Below, piece after piece: positions 1 to 12,674 of a stretch of 64,000 nucleotides of DNA. Source of the stretch: Piscinibacter sp. HJYY11 (GTDB taxonomy: Bacteria; Pseudomonadota; Gammaproteobacteria; Burkholderiales; Burkholderiaceae_C). Where the stretch lies: positions 496,001 through 560,000 of the forward strand of contig NZ_JAERQZ010000001.1 in the NCBI RefSeq assembly GCF_016735515.1, given 5' to 3'. The notes below the pieces were generated by a model. That model saw only the letters and a list, made by a program, of their open reading frames with translations, was not told the DNA's origin and made no database searches. The position numbers and the translations under genes are program-made. Position 1 is the stretch's first letter. Every line of letters starts with the position of its first letter.

Positions 1-821
1 TGGTACTCGCGCACCCAGTGCGCCACGTTGGCCAGCACGAGGTGGCGCACGCCGGCGGCATCGGGGCCGTCGAAATTGGGCGTGTCGCCCCACTCGCTGC
101 AGCGCGTGGTGCTGAAGTAGGCCGGCGAGAACTCGCGCAGGAAGCACCCGTCGGGGCCGAAGTGGTTGTAGACCACGTCGAGCACCACGCCCAGGCCGAG
201 CGCGTGAGCGCCGTCGACGAAACGGCGGAAGTCGTCGGGCCGGCCATAGAGGCGCGAGGGCGCGAACCAGCACACGCCGTCGTAGCCCCAGCCGAAGTTG
301 CCGGGGAAGTCGGCCACCGGCATCACCTCGATGGCCGTCACGCCCAGCTCGGCGAGCGCGGGGAGCTCGCGCAGGGCAGCGTCCCAGGTGCCTTCGCGCG
401 TGAAGGTGCCCACGTGCAGCTCGTAGAGCACCTGGCCGGTGAGCGGCAGGCCCGTCCAGGCCGCGTCGGTCCACTCGAATCGCGACGCGTCGATGACTTC
501 GGACGGGCCGTGCGGCCCCTCAGGCTGGAAGCGCGAGGCCGGGTCGGGGTAGGCCGCGGCGCCGTCGAGCCGATAGCGATAACGCGCACCGGCCGAGAGG
601 CCGGGCACGACGCCGCTGAAGTAGCCGCCGTCTCCCTGGCGCAAAGCGTGGTGCTGCACGTCGCCATCGCGCTCGATCGCCACGTCGACCGAGCGATGGC
701 CGGGTGCCCAGACGCGAAACGACACGCCTGCATCCTTGGGCAGGGGCTCGGCACCGATCGGCAAAGCCCCATGCTGCAGGCCTTGCAAATCTGACCGGAA
801 ATGTGGTGTCTTGGCGTTCAT
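1..821 (-). CDS. treZ: malto-oligosyltrehalose trehalohydrolase (5' part, runs off the window)
   Basis: This GH13 enzyme releases trehalose from maltooligosyl-trehalose in the cytoplasm, the second step of the TreY/TreZ route. The first ~273 codons are present and read from an ATG at 821 to the window edge. An N-terminal carbohydrate-binding fold (GVSFRVWAPG) comes first. It is followed by the TreZ-like YELHVGTFTREGTWDAA, then VMPVADFPGNFGWGYDG, and the barrel motif DVVYNHFGPDG (GH13 conserved region I). The catalytic Asp and Glu lie outside the window. It follows the sensor kinase on the same strand after 41 nt. GlgB and other GH13 enzymes share the fold, but the N-terminal motifs favour TreZ. 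Confidence 0.85.
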   Translation of the reverse strand, partial: MNAKTPHFRSDLQGLQHGALPIGAEPLPKDAGVSFRVWAPGHRSVDVAIERDGDVQHHALRQGDGGYFSGVVPGLSAGARYRYRLDGAAAYPDPASRFQPEGPHGPSEVIDASRFEWTDAAWTGLPLTGQVLYELHVGTFTREGTWDAALRELPALAELGVTAIEVMPVADFPGNFGWGYDGVCWFAPSRLYGRPDDFRRFVDGAHALGLGVVLDVVYNHFGPDGCFLREFSPAYFSTTRCSEWGDTPNFDGPDAAGVRHLVLANVAHWVREY

Positions 822-862
822 CGCCCTGACTCGGCAAAGACGATGCCGCGCAGCGCGACCGG

Positions 863-3067
<2,205 letters not shown>

Positions 3068-3102
3068 CTGGCGTTTCTAGCACAGCGCCCTGGGAGCACT
3101 GC

Positions 3103-3146
3103 TTGCGTTCACCGGCATCCTCCGTATACTGTATGAAAATACAGTA
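3103..3146 (+). promoter_or_regulatory. SOS-type promoter with perfect LexA box
   Basis: The box TACTGTAT-GAAA-ATACAGTA (3127-3146) is a perfect 8-bp inverted repeat and contains the LexA core CTGT-N8-ACAG. It overlaps a good -10 (TATACT, 3125-3130), which sits 16 nt from a -35 (TTGCGT, 3103-3108). LexA bound here would block a plus-strand promoter whose start site falls near 3137. The next gene on plus is the 26-codon ORF at 3163. Confidence 0.8.
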
Positions 3147-3162
3147 CACGTTGGAGCCCAGG

Positions 3163-3243
3163 ATGAACCAGCACCTTCGCCAGAACTACCGTCCCGCACG
3201 TCGCCTGCCTTCATGGCTTGCCGTGGTGTGGCGCTGGCTTTGA
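3163..3243 (+). CDS. putative SOS-regulated 26-residue cationic Trp-rich peptide
   Basis: This short ORF starts with ATG six bases after a GGAG ribosome site (3153-3156). It lies directly downstream of a LexA-box promoter. The product is MNQHLRQNYR followed by PARRLPSWLAVVWRWL. Its N-terminal half is polar and basic (five Arg in all), and the C-terminal tail is hydrophobic with three Trp. I do not recognise a family. Size, charge and SOS control recall TisB-type membrane peptides, although there is no sequence similarity to TisB. It could also be a leader peptide or simply chance; the promoter, ribosome site and ORF in correct order argue for a real gene. Confidence 0.5.
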   Translation: MNQHLRQNYRPARRLPSWLAVVWRWL

Positions 3244-3257
3244 CCGCCGGGTGAAGG

Positions 3258-3289
3258 GCGCCTGGCACCGCCGGGCGCGTCGGAGTTTT
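3258..3289 (+). terminator. weak terminator-like hairpin after the SOS small ORF
   Basis: An 8-bp stem (GCGCCTGG with CCGGGCGC, one G-U pair) closes a 5-nt loop. A short T-run (3286-3289) follows about 8 nt later. It starts 15 nt after the stop of the 26-codon ORF. The T-run is short and displaced, so function is uncertain. Confidence 0.3.
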
Positions 3290-3374
3290 CCTACAAGCTG
3301 ATGCGCGTTCATGCCCTGGAAACAGGCGATGGAGCCGCCTACGATGACCGGCGAAGTTAGTCTGTCTGTCAGCA

Positions 3375-3641
3375 ATGGGAAAAAAATCATTCGGTCGGCA
3401 TGATGCGAAGCCCGTCTTTCGCGAGTCGGATTTCGCCGGGAAGCCGCCGCAGGAACAGGCTGAGCTGAGCGGGTCGCTCAACCACCTCAGCCAGCAGATC
3501 GCGGCCACGCGCCAGCTTCTGCAGTCCATCGAGACCCGCGGGCTGCAAGCGGTTGCAGGCGACCGCGCGGCGTCGGGTCGTACCGACCTGACAGAAGGCG
3601 GGGCGCTCGAGCGCGACGAAGACAGCCATACGTCCAGCTGA
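3375..3641 (+). CDS. hypothetical 88-residue protein
   Basis: Not recognised. The frame has the GC-rich third positions typical of genes here. It encodes a polar, soluble protein with a probable amphipathic helix in the middle (NHLSQQIAATRQLLQSIE). No signal peptide, membrane segment or cysteine pair is visible. The start lacks a clear ribosome site, which lowers confidence. It ends 15 nt before the copper chaperone stop on the other strand. An 80-codon reading frame on the minus strand covers the same region and cannot be excluded. Confidence 0.4.
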   Translation: MGKKSFGRHDAKPVFRESDFAGKPPQEQAELSGSLNHLSQQIAATRQLLQSIETRGLQAVAGDRAASGRTDLTEGGALERDEDSHTSS

Positions 3642-3656
3642 AGGTCCTGCCGGGCC

Positions 3657-3863
3657 TCAGCTTTCCAGCCGCACCGGCGAATACCCCGCCTCCCTGATCG
3701 CCTCGGCCACCGCTTCAGCGCTGGCCGCTGCCGGCTCGACCTGCACCTGCTTCGTCGCCAGGTCGACACGCACCACCGCCGCCTCGTCGGCCTCCTGGAC
3801 CGCCCGCGTGATGGCGCTGACGCAATGGCCGCAGCTCATGTCGTTCACTTGAAAGGAAATCAC
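3657..3863 (-). CDS. copZ: copper chaperone, single heavy-metal-associated (HMA) domain
   Basis: This is a 68-residue soluble protein made of one HMA domain with the metal site MSCGHC near the N-terminus. Length and fold match CopZ-type chaperones that carry Cu(I) to CopA. The GTG start at 3863 is preceded by a GGAG ribosome site at good spacing, and it fits the domain exactly. The frame is open further upstream, but that part is not conserved. It is divergent from copA, with a CueR-like operator in the ~110-bp gap, so both may respond to copper. Confidence 0.88.
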   Translation of the reverse strand: MISFQVNDMSCGHCVSAITRAVQEADEAAVVRVDLATKQVQVEPAAASAEAVAEAIREAGYSPVRLES

Positions 3864-3915
3864 GGGCGTTCTCCAGAAAAACCATGCGTCGATTGGGCGA
3901 TGATCGCAGCATCGC

Positions 3916-3946
3916 TTGACCTTCCCATTGTTGGAACCTTGACGAT
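3916..3946 (+). promoter_or_regulatory. CueR-type promoter of copA
   Basis: A -35 TTGACC (3916-3921) starts an element with the dyad ACCTTCC-N7-GGAACCT (3919-3939). This resembles the CueR consensus ACCTTCC-N7-GGAAGGT, with two mismatches in the right arm. The long ~19-bp spacer places a weak -10 near 3941. MerR-family activators need such over-long spacers. The regulator gene cueR lies downstream of copA. Confidence 0.7.
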
Positions 3947-3972
3947 GCCGACATGCACTCAAGGAGCCACCC

Positions 3973-6182
<2,210 letters not shown>

Positions 6183-6186
<4 letters not shown>

Positions 6187-6602
6187 ACATCGGCGAAGCC
6201 GCCAAGGCCTCCGGCGTGTCGGCCAAGATGATCCGCCACTACGAAAGCGTGGGCCTCTTCCCCGAGGCGCGTCGCACCGAGGCGGGCTATCGGCAATACA
6301 CCGACAAGGAGCTCAACACGCTGCGCTTCATCCGCCACTCGCGCGACCTCGGGTTCTCGATCGAGCAGATCCGCGAGCTGCTGGGCCTCTGGCAGAACCG
6401 CCGCCGCTCCAGCCGGCAGGTGAAGGCGCTCGCGCAGACGCACATCGACGAGCTCGATGCCAAGCTGAAGGAGTTGCAGTCGATGAAGGCGACGCTCGAG
6501 CACCTGGTGCACTGCTGCCATGGCGACGAGCGGCCCGACTGCCCGATCATCGAGTCGCTCGAGCACCCACACCCTGCTCGTGATGCTCAGGCCGGGCAGT
6601 AG
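6183..6602 (+). CDS. cueR: copper-responsive MerR-family activator
   Basis: This is a 139-residue MerR-type regulator. The N-terminal winged helix reads [20 protein letters not shown] and a dimerisation helix follows. The metal loop keeps the CueR features: a Ser where divalent-metal sensors have Cys (RRSSRQVK) and a C-x7-C pair near the end (CHGDERPDC then PIIESL). These predict a Cu(I)/Ag(I) sensor. It is translationally coupled to copA (4-nt overlap). Its 3' end overlaps the convergent araC-type gene by 16 nt, leaving no intergenic terminator. Confidence 0.93.
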
Positions 6603-7405
6603 ATCTTCTTCAGCGAGTCGTTCGACCGGAAGTAGGTGAGCGGCGCACCGAGTGCCTGCCGCGACACGCGCGAGAGGTGGGCAAGGTCGGCAAAGCCGGT
6701 GGTGCGTGCGATCTCGGTGAGCGTGACGCTGCGGTTCAGCATGCCGAGCGCGTTGTGGATCTTGAGCCACAGCTGGTAGTTGCGCATCGAGATGCCCATC
6801 GACTTGGTGAAGAGGTGCGACATGCGCGTGTACGACACCCCCACGCTCTGCGCCAGCGCGGCCAGGCTGCGGTTCACGTCGGCGTGCAGCAGCGACACCA
6901 CGTGGTCCGCCTTGTCGTCGATCGGGGTGCGGGTGAGCGGCGGGAGGTAGCGGCCGACCGTCGCGATCAGGCCGTTGTACAGGGCCTTGCCCTGCACGCC
7001 GTCGAGCTGGCCGCGATGGGCGGCGAGCATCGGCGCTTCATGCACCGCGAACACCTCGCGCGGCAGCGACATCACGCCGTGCCGCGGCATGCCGCGGAAC
7101 ATGCGGAACATCGGGTGCAGCGGGTTCACGAGCAGCGCGACGACCTTCACGTCCTCGGCCAGCAACCGGTGCTCGACCAGCGGCTTGACGACGAGCGCAT
7201 GGTGCGAGCTCGTCTTGCCGTTCGTGTGCAGCTCGAAAGGCTTGTCGTCGGCCGACACCACGATGCCGCCGCAGCGGCGCAGCATGGTGCAAGTGCGCAT
7301 CACCGAGGTCGTGAACATCACGCCGCCGGGCACCACGTAGGCGTGCTCGGTCCGGGGCGACACCTGGGTATCGGGCGGCTCGATCGTGAACGCGTTCCTT
7401 TCCAT
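6587..7405 (-). CDS. AraC-family transcriptional regulator
   Basis: This is a 272-residue regulator with an unassigned N-terminal effector domain (~1-165) and two helix-turn-helix motifs at the C-terminus: LAALAQSVGVSYTRMSHLF and LTEIARTTGFADLAHLSRV. The overall layout is like regulators of the AraC/XylS class. Ligand and targets are not evident. It reads away from the DUF1800 gene with a 287-bp gap, so it might control that pair, but no operator was recognised. It overlaps the 3' end of cueR. Confidence 0.88.
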   Translation of the reverse strand: MERNAFTIEPPDTQVSPRTEHAYVVPGGVMFTTSVMRTCTMLRRCGGIVVSADDKPFELHTNGKTSSHHALVVKPLVEHRLLAEDVKVVALLVNPLHPMFRMFRGMPRHGVMSLPREVFAVHEAPMLAAHRGQLDGVQGKALYNGLIATVGRYLPPLTRTPIDDKADHVVSLLHADVNRSLAALAQSVGVSYTRMSHLFTKSMGISMRNYQLWLKIHNALGMLNRSVTLTEIARTTGFADLAHLSRVSRQALGAPLTYFRSNDSLKKIYCPA

Positions 7406-7692
7406 CAGGAGGGCCAGTCTAGGTAGGGGGTGGGGCGTGTCTGTACTGGCTTGTCCTCATCCGAGGGTCTGTGCGGAGCGCTGGTGCTGCACTGCGCGCC
7501 GACCCTCGCAAAGTGCGTACAAGTTGTGCGCCAGCGCCGGCGTCCACCGGGCGGGGCATCGCCTGAAAAGAGGCCGTTTCCGCCCGCTGCTGCAACGCAC
7601 GCCGCACCTGCCCCGCGAGAACAATCGCGAGCGGCACAAGAGAAGCGTCAACACGCGCCCGTCGTGCGAGTTTTCAAGCAGTAGCCTCGACG
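7406..7692. other. intergenic region between araC-type gene and DUF1800 gene
   Basis: This 287-bp stretch separates two divergent genes and must hold both promoters. The only symmetry seen is a distant pair (CGAGGGTC near 7455 and GACCCTCG near 7500). Reading frames here lack ribosome sites or homology and are not called. No clear -10/-35 was identified. Confidence 0.4.
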
Positions 7693-9582
7693 GTGGACGA
7701 TGTGTTGACGATCAAAGCGCAAGCCATGCGCTGTGGGTGCAGTGCGCGTGTGAAACGCGTCACAGCGATGATGATGACGGCCGCTGTGCTGGCCGCGTGC
7801 GGTGGCGGTGGTGGCGGTGGAGGCGGTGGAGGCCCGGCGGATGCGGGTGACACGACCGCGCCGAGCCCGAGCCCTGTGACGCCGCCTGCGCCCGAGCCCA
7901 GCCCGGCGCCGAGCCCGGCGCCTGCGCCTGCCCCGATTCCGGCTCCGCCGCCGGCCCCCGCCCCGGCGCCAGACCGCCACGCGGCGGCCCGCTTCCTCAC
8001 GCAGGCCAGCTTCGGCCCGAACGACGCTTCCATCCAGCGTGTGCAAGCCCTCGGCTACGCCGGCTGGATCGACGAGCAGTTCGCCACCCCGGCCAGCTCG
8101 CACGTCGCGAACTGGGACGCGCTGACCGCCATGCTCCGCACGGCCAACGCCAGCGCGTGGGCCGGGCAGGACGGCGTCTTCAATTCCTTCTGGCGCACCG
8201 CCGTGACCGGCGACGACCAGCTGCGCCAGCGCGTGGCCTTCGCGCTGTCCGAGATCATGGTGATCTCGATGCAGGACACCTTCGTCGGCAACGACCCGCG
8301 CGCCGTGGCGCACTACCTCGACATGCTTGCCACGCGCGGCAGCGGCCGCTACCGCGACCTCCTCGAAGGCGTGGCGCTGCACCCGATGATGGGCCGCTAC
8401 TTGAGCTCGCTCGGCAACCGCAAGGCCGACACCCGCACCGGCCGCGTGCCCGACGAAAACTTCGCCCGCGAGGTGATGCAGCTCTTCAGCATCGGCCTCT
8501 ACCGGTTGAACACCGACGGCACGCAGCAGCTCGCCGACGGCAAGCCGATCGAGACCTACGGCCCGGCCGACATCACCGGCCTCGCGCGTGTGTTCACCGG
8601 CTGGAGCTGGGCCTGCCCGGTGGCGCCCACCGCCACCAACCACACCTGCTTCTCCACCGGCTCGGTGAGCGTGAGCGGCACCTCGCGCAGCGACCCCGAG
8701 CGCTCGATCAAGCCGATGATCAACTACCCCGGCATGCACGCGCCGGAAGAGAAGCGCTTCCTCGGCGCGGTGGTGCCCGCCAACACCGACGGCCCCGAGA
8801 GCCTGCGCATCGCGCTCGACACGCTGGCCAGCCACCCCAACGTGGCGCCGTTCATCTCGCGCCAGCTCATCCAGCGCCTGGTGAGCAGCAACCCGAGCCC
8901 GGGTTATGTGCGCGACGTGGCCCAGGTCTTCCACGCGACCGGCGGCGACCTGAAGGCGGTGGTCAAGGCCCTGCTGCTGCACCCCGAAGCGCGCACGCCC
9001 ACGGCGACGGGTGGCAAGGTGCGCGAGCCGCTGCTGCGGCTGACCGCGTACTTCCGCGCGTTCAATGCGCGGTCGGACGGCGGCCACTGGCGCATCGGCA
9101 ACACCGACGACCCGGCCACGCGGCTCGGCCAGTCGGCGTTCCGCTCGCCGTCGGTCTTCAATTTCTTCCGCCCCGGCTACGTGCAGCCCGGCTCGGCCGC
9201 GGCCCAGGCGGGCCTCGTCGCGCCCGAGCTGCAGGTGCTGCACGAGACCAGCGCGGCCGGCTACGTGAGCTACCTGCGCAGCGTGGTGTTCAGCGGCGTG
9301 GGCGTGGTCAACGGTGCGCCATACAACCGTGCCGACGTGCAGCCCGACTACAGCGCCGAGCTCGCCATCGCCGACAGGCCCGCCGAGCTCGTGGACCGGC
9401 TCGACGCCAAGCTCATGCACGGCAGCATGCCGCCGGCGCTCAAGGCCGAGATCGTGGCCGCCGTGGCGAGCGTGCCCATCCAGACCCACAGCCAGGCCGC
9501 CATCGACCTCGGCAAGAAGGTGCGCGTGAGTTCGGCCGTGCTGCTCACGCTGGCCTCGCCCGAATTCCAGGTGCAGAAATGA
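7693..9582 (+). CDS. DUF1800 family lipoprotein
   Basis: This is a secreted DUF1800 protein of up to 629 residues and unknown biochemical role. A start at GTG 7750 gives the best lipoprotein signal (MKRVTAMMMTAAVLAAC, with the lipobox Cys followed by a poly-Gly run). GTG 7693 and ATG 7726 are alternatives. A low-complexity Pro/Ala/Ser linker (~45-95) joins it to the conserved domain, with RFLTQASFGP, PDENFAREVMQLFSIG and FNFFRPGYV. It is followed by a DUF1501 gene with a 4-nt ATGA overlap, a pairing that is widespread in proteobacteria and planctomycetes. Both partners are probably exported to the periplasm or envelope. Confidence 0.9.
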   Translation: MDDVLTIKAQAMRCGCSARVKRVTAMMMTAAVLAACGGGGGGGGGGGPADAGDTTAPSPSPVTPPAPEPSPAPSPAPAPAPIPAPPPAPAPAPDRHAAARFLTQASFGPNDASIQRVQALGYAGWIDEQFATPASSHVANWDALTAMLRTANASAWAGQDGVFNSFWRTAVTGDDQLRQRVAFALSEIMVISMQDTFVGNDPRAVAHYLDMLATRGSGRYRDLLEGVALHPMMGRYLSSLGNRKADTRTGRVPDENFAREVMQLFSIGLYRLNTDGTQQLADGKPIETYGPADITGLARVFTGWSWACPVAPTATNHTCFSTGSVSVSGTSRSDPERSIKPMINYPGMHAPEEKRFLGAVVPANTDGPESLRIALDTLASHPNVAPFISRQLIQRLVSSNPSPGYVRDVAQVFHATGGDLKAVVKALLLHPEARTPTATGGKVREPLLRLTAYFRAFNARSDGGHWRIGNTDDPATRLGQSAFRSPSVFNFFRPGYVQPGSAAAQAGLVAPELQVLHETSAAGYVSYLRSVVFSGVGVVNGAPYNRADVQPDYSAELAIADRPAELVDRLDAKLMHGSMPPALKAEIVAAVASVPIQTHSQAAIDLGKKVRVSSAVLLTLASPEFQVQK

Positions 9583-11123
9583 CGACGAAGCGTCTCCACT
9601 TCCCGACCGGCGCCTCGCGGCGGCTCTTCCTGCGCCAGGCATCGGCCTTTGCCGGCCTGGGCGCAGCGGCCCCGTTTGCGCTGAACCTCGCGGCGCTCGG
9701 CTCCGCGGCCGCGCAGACGGCGAGCGACTACAAGGCGCTGGTTTGCGTGTTCCTGCACGGGGGCAACGACTCCATGAACATGGTGCTGCCCACCGACGCC
9801 GCGTCGTGGGCCGCCTACACCTCGGTGCGCAACCAGCTGCCCGACTCCATCGCGCTGCTCGCGCCCGGCACCGCGCCGGTGGCGAGCGCCTCCGCCGGCT
9901 CGCCGCAGCGGCTGGGCGGCGTGTTGCCCATCGGGCCGTTGAACCCGCAGGGCCGCAGCTTCGCGCTGCACCCGATGCTGGCCACGCTGCAGACGCTCTT
10001 CAACGACGAGAAGCGCCTGGCCATCGTGCCCAACGCCGGCCCGCTGGTGCTGCCCACCACCAAGGCGCAGTACGCCAACAGCCTGTACCCGAAGCCTGCG
10101 CACCTCTTCTCGCACAACGACCAGGCCAACATGTGGCAGTCGTTCCAGCCCGAAGGCGCGACCAAGGGGTGGGGTGGCCTGATGGCGGATCTCCTGGCGG
10201 CGCAGAACGGCCGCTCCGTCTTCACCTCGATCTCGACCTCGGGCAACGCGGTCTGGCTCTCGGGCGACCGGGTGCGCCAGTACCAGGTGAGCGCGAGCGG
10301 CGCGATCCGCATGGCCACCTCTGGCAGCACAAATGCGATCTACGGCCAGCTCGGCGTGGGCGAGGCGCTGCGCCGCGTGGTGCGCAGCACCCGCGGCACG
10401 CACCCGCTGGAGCGTGACCTTGCCGACATCAACAACCGCTCGATCGAGGCCGAGGAGATCCTCCGCCTGGCGATGAAGGATGCGAGCCACCCGCTCTTCG
10501 GCACGCCCAACGTCAGCCCCGATCCCAAGCTGCTCTACGACAACCCGCTCACTGGCGGCAAGGCGATCAACCACCTCGCCCAGCAACTTCAGACGGTCGC
10601 CCGCATGATCGACGCCAGCGCCTCCGCCGGCATCCAGGCGAAGCGGCAGATCTTCTTCGTGAGCCTCGGCGGCTTCGACACCCATGACAACCAGAACCGC
10701 GCGCACGCCAACCTCTACGCGATGCTGGCGCACGGTCTGCGCTACTTCGACACCACGCTCGGTGCGATGGGCCTGCGCGACAGCGTGACCGCGTTCACCG
10801 CCTCCGACTTCGGCCGCACCTTCACGAGCAACGGCGACGGCACCGACCACGGCTGGGGCGCCCACCATTTCCTGATGGGCGGCGCGGTCAAGGGGGGCGA
10901 CCTCTACGGCCGCTTCCCGACCCTCGGCATGCGCAACGCCAACAGCAACGCCTTCGACAGCAGCCCCGACCAGGTCGGCAACGGCACGCTGATCCCCGGC
11001 ACCTCGGTCGAGCAGATCGGCGCCACGCTGGCGCGCTGGTTCGGCCTGAGCGAGAACCAAACCCTGATGGTCTTCCCGGGGCTGCGCAACTTCAGCGAGC
11101 GCAACCTCGGCTTCATGCGCTAG
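9579..11123 (+). CDS. DUF1501 family exported protein
   Basis: This is a 514-residue DUF1501 protein. The N-terminus has a Tat-like signal (ASRRLFLRQASAFAGLGAAA, cleavage after SAAAQ). Family motifs are visible: VFLHGGNDSMNMVLP, SHNDQANMWQ, GGFDTHDNQ and DHGWGAHHF. The His/Asp-rich motifs resemble the sulfatase/alkaline-phosphatase fold, but the activity is unknown. It is translationally coupled to the DUF1800 gene, so the two products probably act together. Its stop codon overlaps that of the convergent MFS gene (CTAG). Confidence 0.92.
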   Translation: MTTKRLHFPTGASRRLFLRQASAFAGLGAAAPFALNLAALGSAAAQTASDYKALVCVFLHGGNDSMNMVLPTDAASWAAYTSVRNQLPDSIALLAPGTAPVASASAGSPQRLGGVLPIGPLNPQGRSFALHPMLATLQTLFNDEKRLAIVPNAGPLVLPTTKAQYANSLYPKPAHLFSHNDQANMWQSFQPEGATKGWGGLMADLLAAQNGRSVFTSISTSGNAVWLSGDRVRQYQVSASGAIRMATSGSTNAIYGQLGVGEALRRVVRSTRGTHPLERDLADINNRSIEAEEILRLAMKDASHPLFGTPNVSPDPKLLYDNPLTGGKAINHLAQQLQTVARMIDASASAGIQAKRQIFFVSLGGFDTHDNQNRAHANLYAMLAHGLRYFDTTLGAMGLRDSVTAFTASDFGRTFTSNGDGTDHGWGAHHFLMGGAVKGGDLYGRFPTLGMRNANSNAFDSSPDQVGNGTLIPGTSVEQIGATLARWFGLSENQTLMVFPGLRNFSERNLGFMR

Positions 11124-12316
11124 CCGGCTTCGGCCGGCACACGCAGCGCCAGCACGAGGCTCGCGACAGAGAGCCCCAACATTGTCGCCACCACGGCGGA
11201 CAGCCCCGCCTGTTGGAGGTAGGGCGCAACCCCTTGCGTCGCCATGGCGCTGGCCACGAGCAGCATCAGCACCATCGCGGCCGAAGCGCGGCCCATCTGC
11301 GCCATGGGCACGCGCAAGGCCTCGCTGAACGCTGCAGGCCCGCGGATGCCGAGCGTGCCGCAAAAGGCGATCCAGAACGCGAGCACCCAGCCGAAGCCGA
11401 GCGATGCATGCGACCAGGCCCACCAGAAGGTCGCGCACAGCAGCAGGTGGAGCCAGGCGCCGAGCCGCACGGCCCGCACTGCACCGAGCCGCGCGCTGAT
11501 CCGCCCCGACTGGCTCGCCATCACGATGAAGGCAGCCACGCCGCACACCTGCGCGGTGGCGAAGGCGCCGTCGCCCCGGCCCATCACCGCCTGCAGCACC
11601 TGCGGCCCGCTGCCCACGAAGCACAGGAGCGCCGCGAAGCACAGCGCGTGAGAGAGCGCGAGCTTGAGGTAGCGGGTGTTGCGCAGCAGCGTGCCGTAGC
11701 CGCTGGGGGCGCTCTCGTCGTGCTGAGGCAGGCGTGCAGGCGTGGCGGCCAGCGCGAACGGCATCGACACCAGCGACACGACCCCGATCACTGCGAAGGT
11801 CACGCGCCAGTCGGTGACGAGCAGCAACGCCGTGCCCAGCACCGGCCCCGCCGCGGGGATCACCGCTTCGATCATGGAGATGGCGGCGATGCCGCGCACG
11901 CCGTCCTTGTCGGGCAACGTGGCGCGGATCACGGTCGGCGAGACCACGGTCGCCGCTCCGGCAGCAATGCCCTGAAGCAGCCGCATGGCCAGCAGCGACC
12001 ACAGTTCGGGTGCAATCGCGCAACCGAAGCTCGCCACGATGAGCGTCCACAGGCCGAGGCGCACGCAGGCCCGCGGCCCGAAGCGGTGCAGCGCCTCGCC
12101 CCACAGCAATTGAGAGGCTGCCAGCCCGGCCAGGAAGACCGCGATGGTCGCCTGGCCCTGAGCCACCGTGAGGCCGAGGCCGCGCTGCATGGCCGGCACT
12201 GCGGGCAGGTAGAGATCCATCGCCAGCAGCCCGGTACAGGTGATGACGGCGAGGGGGAGGATGGTGCGGACGCTGGCAATGGACATCGGGGCAGTTTGCC
12301 GCACGAGTGGCGGCAT
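11120..12316 (-). CDS. Bcr/CflA-type MFS multidrug exporter
   Basis: This inner-membrane transporter has about 12 helices and up to 398 residues. The N-terminal motif LLAMDLYLPAVPAMQ is typical of the drug:H+ antiporter DHA1 Bcr/CflA group, followed by GEALHRFGPRACVRLG (MFS motif A region). An alternative start at 12286 (MSIASVRT) fits the family better than 12316; neither has a strong ribosome site. It is divergent from the small MerF-like gene, and its 3' end overlaps DUF1501 by 4 nt. Substrate unknown. Confidence 0.88.
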   Translation of the reverse strand: MPPLVRQTAPMSIASVRTILPLAVITCTGLLAMDLYLPAVPAMQRGLGLTVAQGQATIAVFLAGLAASQLLWGEALHRFGPRACVRLGLWTLIVASFGCAIAPELWSLLAMRLLQGIAAGAATVVSPTVIRATLPDKDGVRGIAAISMIEAVIPAAGPVLGTALLLVTDWRVTFAVIGVVSLVSMPFALAATPARLPQHDESAPSGYGTLLRNTRYLKLALSHALCFAALLCFVGSGPQVLQAVMGRGDGAFATAQVCGVAAFIVMASQSGRISARLGAVRAVRLGAWLHLLLCATFWWAWSHASLGFGWVLAFWIAFCGTLGIRGPAAFSEALRVPMAQMGRASAAMVLMLLVASAMATQGVAPYLQQAGLSAVVATMLGLSVASLVLALRVPAEAG

Positions 12317-12332
12317 CCAATCACGCTACCGC

Positions 12333-12363
12333 TTGCTCCTCAAGCCACTTGAGCATCTACCTT
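12333..12363 (+). promoter_or_regulatory. MerR-type promoter with dyad
   Basis: The -35 TTGCTC (12333-12338) and -10 TACCTT (12358-12363) are 19 bp apart, the over-long spacing used by MerR activators. Between them lies a perfect dyad CTCAAG-CCA-CTTGAG (12339-12353). The regulator gene is the second gene of the transcript, so control is probably autogenous. Confidence 0.65.
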
Positions 12364-12395
12364 CCGGGCCTGTTCGTTCACTGGAAGGAGTTGCC

Positions 12396-12674
12396 ATGAA
12401 GTTCTGGAAGGCCGGTCTCGGCGTCGGTGCTGCCTGTGCAGCGTGTTGTGCCATTCCCTTGCTGGGCATGGCGGGCGTGGCGGGTGGTCTGGCCGCCTTT
12501 GGCGCGGCGCTGTGGGCTTGCATTGCCGAGCTGGGCCTGGTCGTGCTGGCGCTCGGTGCCGTCGGCGTGGGGGTGTTGATCGCCTGGCGTCGGCGGCAAG
12601 CGCGGCGCTGTGCGCCCCGGGCAACAAGCTGCGACTGCAGCTCGTCGTGCAGCACGGCCAAAATCGGCGCATGA
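12396..12674 (+). CDS. small MerF/MerT-like membrane protein with Cys-rich tail
   Basis: This 92-residue protein has two predicted membrane helices. The first carries a paired-Cys motif (AACAACCAIPLLGM), as in mercury importers MerT and MerF. The second helix ends in RRRQARR. The C-terminal tail is Cys-rich (TSCDCSSSCST) and could bind soft metal ions. A strong GGAAGGAG ribosome site precedes the ATG. Its stop overlaps the start of a ZntR-like regulator (ATGA). A metal-transport role is inferred from the motif and partner; the metal is not known. Confidence 0.7.
   Translation: MKFWKAGLGVGAACAACCAIPLLGMAGVAGGLAAFGAALWACIAELGLVVLALGAVGVGVLIAWRRRQARRCAPRATSCDCSSSCSTAKIGA

Noticed and set aside
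7800..7980. Repetitive G-rich and CCG/GCC-rich tract, possible CRISPR or tandem repeat
   Set aside because: It is in frame and encodes the Gly run and Pro/Ala/Ser linker after the lipobox of the DUF1800 protein.
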